64,000 bases of DNA, from contig JAKFFJ010000057.1 of the NCBI GenBank assembly GCA_036675265.1, positions 12,287 to 76,286 of the forward strand. The letters run 5' to 3'. The notes beneath the pieces are model-generated. The model worked only from the letters and a program-made list of their open reading frames with translations, was not told the origin of the DNA and made no database searches. The stretch's first letter is position 1; every line of letters starts with the position of its first letter. The position numbers were made by a program, and so were the translations under genes. Origin of the DNA: CAMPJU01 sp036675265. GTDB lineage: Bacteria; Pseudomonadota; Gammaproteobacteria; Xanthomonadales; Xanthomonadaceae. Positions 59,466 to 64,000 of this stretch are shown piece after piece.

Positions 59466-60155
59466 ATGGATGCCGCAGGGGAACGACGCTTGAACGACCG
59501 GCTACGCCTGTACTCCTACTGGCGCTCGAGCGCCGCCTACCGGGTGCGCATCGGGCTCAACCTCAAGGGGCTGCCGTTCGAGACGGTGCCGGTGCACCTG
59601 CTTCGCGATGGTGGCGAGCAGCACTCCGCCGAATTCCGCGAGGCGAACCCGCAGGGGCTGGTGCCGGTGCTGCAGCACGGCAACCGCACGTTGCGCCAGT
59701 CGCTGGCGATCCTGGAATACCTGGACGAGACCTGGCCCGCACCGATGCTGCTGCCCAGTTCCGCGCGCGCCAGGCAGCGCGTGCGCGCGCTGGCGCAGGT
59801 GGTGGCCTGCGACATCCACCCGTTGAACAACCTGCGCGTGCTGCAGTACTTCGAGCAGACCTGGGGCGTGCCCCAGCCCGAGCGCGAGGAATGGGTGCGC
59901 CACTGGCTGCGCGAGGGTCTGGGGGCCTGCGAGGCGATGCTGCACGACCATCCGGCCACGGGGGAATTCTGCGAAGGCGAAGCGCCGACCATTGCCGACT
60001 GCTGCCTCATCCCGCAGCTGTACAACGCACGCCGGTTCTCGCTCGACCTGTCGCCGTACCCGACGCTGGTACGCATCGAAGCGGCCTGCCTGGCGCTGCC
60101 GGAGTTCGTCGACGCCGCGCCGGAGGCCCAGCCGGACGCGCCCGCGCCTTCGTGA
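59466..60155 (+). CDS. maiA: Maleylacetoacetate isomerase
   Basis: 229-residue GST-fold zeta-class enzyme. The glutathione-site motif LYSYWRSSAAYRVRIGLNLKG (SSxxxR) is near residues 14-34, then NPQGLVPVLQHG, LRQSLAILEYLDE (SNAIL/TRAC-like motif) and TIADCCLIPQLYNARRF in the helical domain. It isomerises maleylacetoacetate to fumarylacetoacetate. The ATG chosen is nearest a TATCTT box (59442); a TTG start at 59490 would also fit. It is convergent with pilU, the stops being adjacent. Confidence 0.9.
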   Translation: MDAAGERRLNDRLRLYSYWRSSAAYRVRIGLNLKGLPFETVPVHLLRDGGEQHSAEFREANPQGLVPVLQHGNRTLRQSLAILEYLDETWPAPMLLPSSARARQRVRALAQVVACDIHPLNNLRVLQYFEQTWGVPQPEREEWVRHWLREGLGACEAMLHDHPATGEFCEGEAPTIADCCLIPQLYNARRFSLDLSPYPTLVRIEAACLALPEFVDAAPEAQPDAPAPS

Positions 60156-61271
60156 TTAGACCGTTTCGTCAGCGCCGAACACGTCGGCGTACGGGTCGTG
60201 CTCGCCGCTGCTGCCTTCCGACAGCCGGAACTTCAACGCCAGGCCATCGCGCGAGTCGGCGGCATTGAGCGCGGCCTCCATGTCGATCCTGCCGTCCTTG
60301 TGCAGCCGGAACAGGCACTGGTCGAAGGTCTCCATGCCTTCCTCCAGCGAGTCCTCCATCGCCTTCTTGATCTCGTGCACCTGGCCGCGGCGCATCAGGT
60401 CGCGCACGTGCGGGGTGTTGATCAGCACTTCGGTCGCCGGCATCCGGCGGCCGTCCACGCCGACCACCAGGCGCTGGGACACCACCGCGCGCAGGTTGAG
60501 CGACAGGTTCATCAGCACGTTCTTGTGCGCGGCCTCCGGGAAGAAGTTGAGGATGCGCTCGAGCGTCTGGTCGGCGTTGTTGGAGTGGAGCGTCGCCAGG
60601 CACAGGTGGCCGGTCTCGGCGAAGGAGATGGCCGCCTCCATGGTGGTCGCGTCCAGGATCTCGCCGATGAGGATGACGTCCGGCGCCTCGCGCATCGCGT
60701 TCTTGAGCGCGTTGTGGAAGGCATGGGTGTCCATGCCCACCTCGCGCTGGTTCACCAGCGACTTCTTGTGCGTGTGCAGGAACTCGATCGGGTCCTCGAT
60801 GGTGAGGATGTGGCCGGTCGCGTTGCTGTTGCGGTGGTCGATCATCGACGCCAGGGTCGTCGACTTGCCCGACCCGGTGCTGCCCACGATCAGCACCAGC
60901 CCGCGCGGCGCCATGATGATGTTCTTGAGCACCTGCGGCAGCTGCAGCTCCTCGATCGAGGGAATGGTCGCCTTGATCGAGCGGATGACCATGGCCACCT
61001 CGCCGCGCTGCTTGAACACGTTCACCCGGAAGCGGCCGGCGTCGGGCAGGGCGATCGCGGTGTTCAGTTCCAGGTCGCGCTCGAAGATCGGCACCTGGCC
61101 TTCGTCCATCAGCGAGTAGGCGATCTTCTTGACCATGCCGTCCGGCAGCCCGGTGCTGCCCAGGGGGTGGAGCTTGCCCTCGACCTTCACGTGGACCGGC
61201 GCCCCCGTGGTCAGGAACATGTCCGAAGCGTTCTTGTCGACCATCAGCTTCAGGAAGTAGCCAATGTCCAT
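60156..61271 (-). CDS. pilU: Type IV pilus retraction ATPase PilU
   Basis: 371-residue AAA+ secretion ATPase. Walker A GSTGSGKST is at residues 130-138, with the ILTIEDPIEFLH Asp box, an atypical Walker B (DVILIGEILDATTMEAAI with the catalytic Glu) and His box TGHLCLATLHSNNADQTLERI. The C-terminal sequence beyond the RecA core and the MDIGYFLKLMVDKNASDMFLTTGAP start are of the PilU type, not PilT. The window has no pilT; in relatives it lies elsewhere or next to pilU. It is divergent from the DUF4398 lipoprotein gene. Confidence 0.9.
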   Translation of the reverse strand: MDIGYFLKLMVDKNASDMFLTTGAPVHVKVEGKLHPLGSTGLPDGMVKKIAYSLMDEGQVPIFERDLELNTAIALPDAGRFRVNVFKQRGEVAMVIRSIKATIPSIEELQLPQVLKNIIMAPRGLVLIVGSTGSGKSTTLASMIDHRNSNATGHILTIEDPIEFLHTHKKSLVNQREVGMDTHAFHNALKNAMREAPDVILIGEILDATTMEAAISFAETGHLCLATLHSNNADQTLERILNFFPEAAHKNVLMNLSLNLRAVVSQRLVVGVDGRRMPATEVLINTPHVRDLMRRGQVHEIKKAMEDSLEEGMETFDQCLFRLHKDGRIDMEAALNAADSRDGLALKFRLSEGSSGEHDPYADVFGADETV

Positions 61272-61334
61272 TCGTTTCCCCCCGGGATGGGCTGGCACAA
61301 TGGCCGCAAACCGTCGACACGGCACCGACCAACC

Positions 61335-62351
61335 ATGGACACAAGCTTCGCACGATTCCCCCGGACCCGGCAGGCGATGCGGGCGGCTGCCCCGTCCCCG
61401 CGGGCGCTCGCGTTGCTGTTTGTGCTGCTCGTCACGATGCTCGCCGGTTGCGCGACGTTGCCGCCGCCCACCGCGGAAATCGACGCGGCAGTGGCGGCCG
61501 TGGTCGCCGCCGAAGCGGCCGATGCCGACCAGCACGCCGCGCGCGAGATCGACCTGGCGCGCGATGCCCTGGTCCGCGCACAGGCGGCGATGTCGGCGGG
61601 CGAGGACGACGAGGCACGCAAGCTCGCGCATGCGGCCGCCGCGACCGCGGACCTGGCCCGGGCGCTCAGCCGCGCCAGCGCCGCGGAGAGCCTGCTCGCC
61701 CAACGCCTGGCCGCGATCGCCGAACTGGGCGCGCGCCTCGGCCTGGACGCCGGCGCCGGGGTCTCCGCGCCACTGCCCGCGTTGCCGCCGACGGGCGCCG
61801 TCGACAGCGCCGGGGGCCTTGTCCAGCGGCTGGCCCTGCTGGATGCCGACCCGCGCCTCCAGGGCCACGCGGCCTACGAGCGCCTCCGTGCGCGCCAGGC
61901 GCTGGATGCGCTGCTCGCCGCCGACCGGGGCGACCGGGACGACGCCCGCTACGTCGCCAACGTGCGGGTGCAGGCCGCCGAAATCGCGGCGCGCGGCGAG
62001 GCGATGCAGGCCGAGGCGATGGCGCTGGAACTCGAGCACAGCCAGCTGATGGTGGAAGCCAGCCGCCGCGAAGCCGAGGAGGCCCGGCAGGAAGCGGCGA
62101 GGCTCCGCCTGGAGGCCCAGGTCCGGGCCGAGGAGGCTGCCCGCCTGCGCGCGGCCGCCGCGGACGCCACGGCGGCCCGCATCGCCGCCGAGGAGGTGAT
62201 CCTGGAGGTCGGGGGAGACCAGGCCGAGCGCTTGCGCGAAGCCCGGGAGCGCGAGGCCGAACTGGCCCGCCAGGAAGCTGAATTGCTGCGGCAGGCGGCC
62301 GAGGCCGAGGCCGCCGCGGAGGCCGCGGAGGACGAGGCGGGCCCTGCCTGA
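61335..62351 (+). CDS. DUF4398-like lipoprotein with long coiled coil
   Basis: 338 residues. Signal peptide with lipobox LAGC (Cys near residue 39, LLVTMLAGCATLPPP), so an outer-membrane lipoprotein. The first mature part (EIDLARDALVRAQAAMSAGEDDEARKLAHAAAATADLA) matches the DUF4398 repeat type. From about residue 200 an Ala/Glu/Arg-rich coiled coil of heptads runs to the C-terminus (EAEEARQEAARLRLEAQVRAEEA...), like TolA spacers. DUF4398 is often linked to OmpA-type proteins; no peptidoglycan domain is seen here. Function unknown. Confidence 0.8.
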   Translation: MDTSFARFPRTRQAMRAAAPSPRALALLFVLLVTMLAGCATLPPPTAEIDAAVAAVVAAEAADADQHAAREIDLARDALVRAQAAMSAGEDDEARKLAHAAAATADLARALSRASAAESLLAQRLAAIAELGARLGLDAGAGVSAPLPALPPTGAVDSAGGLVQRLALLDADPRLQGHAAYERLRARQALDALLAADRGDRDDARYVANVRVQAAEIAARGEAMQAEAMALELEHSQLMVEASRREAEEARQEAARLRLEAQVRAEEAARLRAAAADATAARIAAEEVILEVGGDQAERLREAREREAELARQEAELLRQAAEAEAAAEAAEDEAGPA

Positions 62352-62414
62352 TCCGCGCCTGTCGGGGTCGCCGATAGGTCCCCGGATTGCCTTGCCGGAC
62401 GCCGGGGGGAGGAG

Positions 62415-62600
62415 TAGGGTCAATCATCCGGGCGGTCCTGTTTGCCGCCTGGCGAGCCAGGCCGATGTCGCAAGCGCCAGCACTCCAGGAGGGCGCCGCC
62501 GGAAGCGGATTCCGTGCCGGCCCCCGGAGTGCGTGGACCGGCCGGGCAGTTCCCCGAAAGACGCATTCGACGCCCCGTGCCCCGCAGGCCGGGGCGTTTT
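62415..62600 (+). ncRNA. Candidate structured small RNA
   Basis: In the 284-base gap between the lipoprotein and ydcH-like genes, a TAGGGT box (62415-62420) implies a start near 62427. The region then holds a perfect 6-bp hairpin GCCTGG/CCAGGC with CGAG loop (62447-62462), a longer stem GCACTCC/GGAGTGC (62480-62486 with 62526-62532) with nested CGGAA/TTCCG, and an intrinsic terminator (stem CGCCCCG/CGGGGCG, 62571-62596, then TTTT). Total about 175 nt. It matches no RNA family I can name. Confidence 0.4.
62571..62600 (+). terminator. Terminator upstream of ydcH-like gene
   Basis: CGCCCCG ... CGGGGCG stem followed by TTTT. No protein gene ends just before it, which supports an sRNA upstream. 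Confidence 0.6.
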
Positions 62601-62635
62601 CGCATGTGCAACACGCAACCCAGCAGGAGGTCTCC

Positions 62636-62854
62636 ATGTTCGAAGGGCAACCACAGGTGGAACTCGAGGCATTGATGAAGGCCAACACCGAGTTCCGGCA
62701 GCTCTACCACCGCCACAAGGAACTCGACAAGCAAGTGCTGGATGCCGAGCTCGGCGTGCTCCCCGTCGACGACACCACCCTGGCCCAGATGAAGCGCGAG
62801 AAGCTGGCCGCGAAGGACCGGCTCACGCGCATGTACGACCGCATGCACCACTGA
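62636..62854 (+). CDS. YdcH/DUF465 family small protein
   Basis: 72 residues of all-helical, highly charged sequence: MFEGQPQVELEALMKANTEFRQLYHRHKELDKQVLDAELG, then DDTTLAQMKREKLAAKDRLTRMYDRMHH. The H/K-E-L-D and LKREKLxxKD pattern is the DUF465 (YdcH) signature; function is not settled, and some members are thought to associate with nucleic acids. GCAGGAGG precedes the ATG. The following 178-base gap has a GATAAT box (62986) and a GTGCAAC repeat (62939, 62963). Confidence 0.87.
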   Translation: MFEGQPQVELEALMKANTEFRQLYHRHKELDKQVLDAELGVLPVDDTTLAQMKREKLAAKDRLTRMYDRMHH

Positions 62855-63032
62855 CACCTGCGTCGGCGCGCCCCCCGCGCGCCGACCTGACCGCCTTGCA
62901 TGGGCGGCGCCGGCCTTCCTCGTCGGACGGCGCCGCCCGTGCAACACCCCACGGCCACGGCCGTGCAACAGGCGCGCGTTGCATCGATAATCGTCGCTTC
63001 GCCGCGAAGACGGCACCGGAGCGCGACATCCG

Positions 63033-64000
<968 letters not shown>

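Noticed and set aside
62427..62600. 6S RNA as identity of the candidate sRNA
   Set aside because: Length is right, but I see no long closing stem with central bubble, and the neighbour is not the 5-formyltetrahydrofolate cyclo-ligase gene usual for 6S RNA.

Overview
The window is high-GC chromosomal DNA from a gammaproteobacterium, most likely of the family Xanthomonadaceae/Lysobacteraceae (Lysobacter, Luteimonas or relatives). Evidence for this is the trpG-trpD-trpC ... clp ... speD ... coq7 order, a CRP-like protein of Clp type, a PepSY protein ahead of a PhoP/PhoQ pair, a tryptophanyl-tRNA synthetase with a long C-terminal extension, and an alpha/beta E1 2-oxo acid dehydrogenase operon. 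No prophage, insertion sequence, integron or CRISPR array is visible. Genes are packed tightly with many 4-base ATGA-type overlaps, and no gene-free stretch exceeds 300 bases.

Layout. 1-10.5 kb: end of a GGDEF-EAL protein, hemW-rdgB-rph on the minus strand, then yicC-gmk and rpoZ-spoT-ridA-recG. 10.6-16.9 kb: a secreted EF-hand protein, an amino-acid permease, a HAD hydrolase, small unknowns, GNAT, dusA and a CtlX-like amidinotransferase. 17-19.7 kb: PepSY protein, phoP, phoQ. 19.7-23.6 kb: a repeat-rich patch, mtfA, birA, coaX and a secreted SPOR-like protein. 23.6-26.8 kb: tRNA-Thr, arginase, two entericidin-like lipoproteins, trpS. 26.8-30.8 kb (minus): 2-oxo acid dehydrogenase E1alpha-E1beta-E2 and a VOC protein. 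30.8-38.3 kb: kynA, a POT peptide transporter, hppD, hmgA, nhaA and an epimerase. 38.3-42.4 kb: DMT transporter, a DUF962 protein, purC, rpe and a YegS-like lipid kinase. 42.4-49.5 kb: the trp cluster (leader peptide, trpE, zinc-ribbon gene, trpG, trpD, ABM gene, trpC, HAD phosphatase), a GNAT and clp. 49.7-53.5 kb: speD, coq7, a GlcF-like Fe-S protein, rplM-rpsI, tRNA-Gln. 53.6-58.3 kb: a RES-domain protein, two small unknowns, and the bacterial NHEJ pair ku-ligD. 58.4-64 kb: fahA-maiA, pilU, a DUF4398-type lipoprotein, a candidate small RNA, a YdcH-like protein and the start of a cystathionine beta-synthase/cysteine synthase.

How the genes work together. HppD, HmgA, MaiA and FahA make a complete tyrosine/4-hydroxyphenylpyruvate to fumarate route, split over two loci 22 kb apart. 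KynA opens tryptophan breakdown while the trp cluster makes tryptophan; a Trp-codon-rich leader ORF that overlaps trpE suggests tryptophan-responsive control. Ku and LigD together form a two-component end-joining system. The E1/E2 operon probably supplies branched-chain acyl-CoA primers, though pyruvate cannot be excluded as substrate.

Most interesting signals. (1) The undocumented-looking trp leader peptide with three Trp codons in four, whose own promoter box lies only 7 bases before its ATG. (2) A probable CTG start codon for ligD. (3) An inverted pair of REP-like repeats carried in frame inside the E2 linker, plus related intergenic copies. (4) A structured 175-nt candidate sRNA between a lipoprotein gene and a ydcH-like gene. 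(5) Many genes with a -10-like box 6-8 bases before the start codon, suggesting frequent leaderless mRNAs. All assignments rest on reading the sequence and on knowledge of the families; no database search was run.
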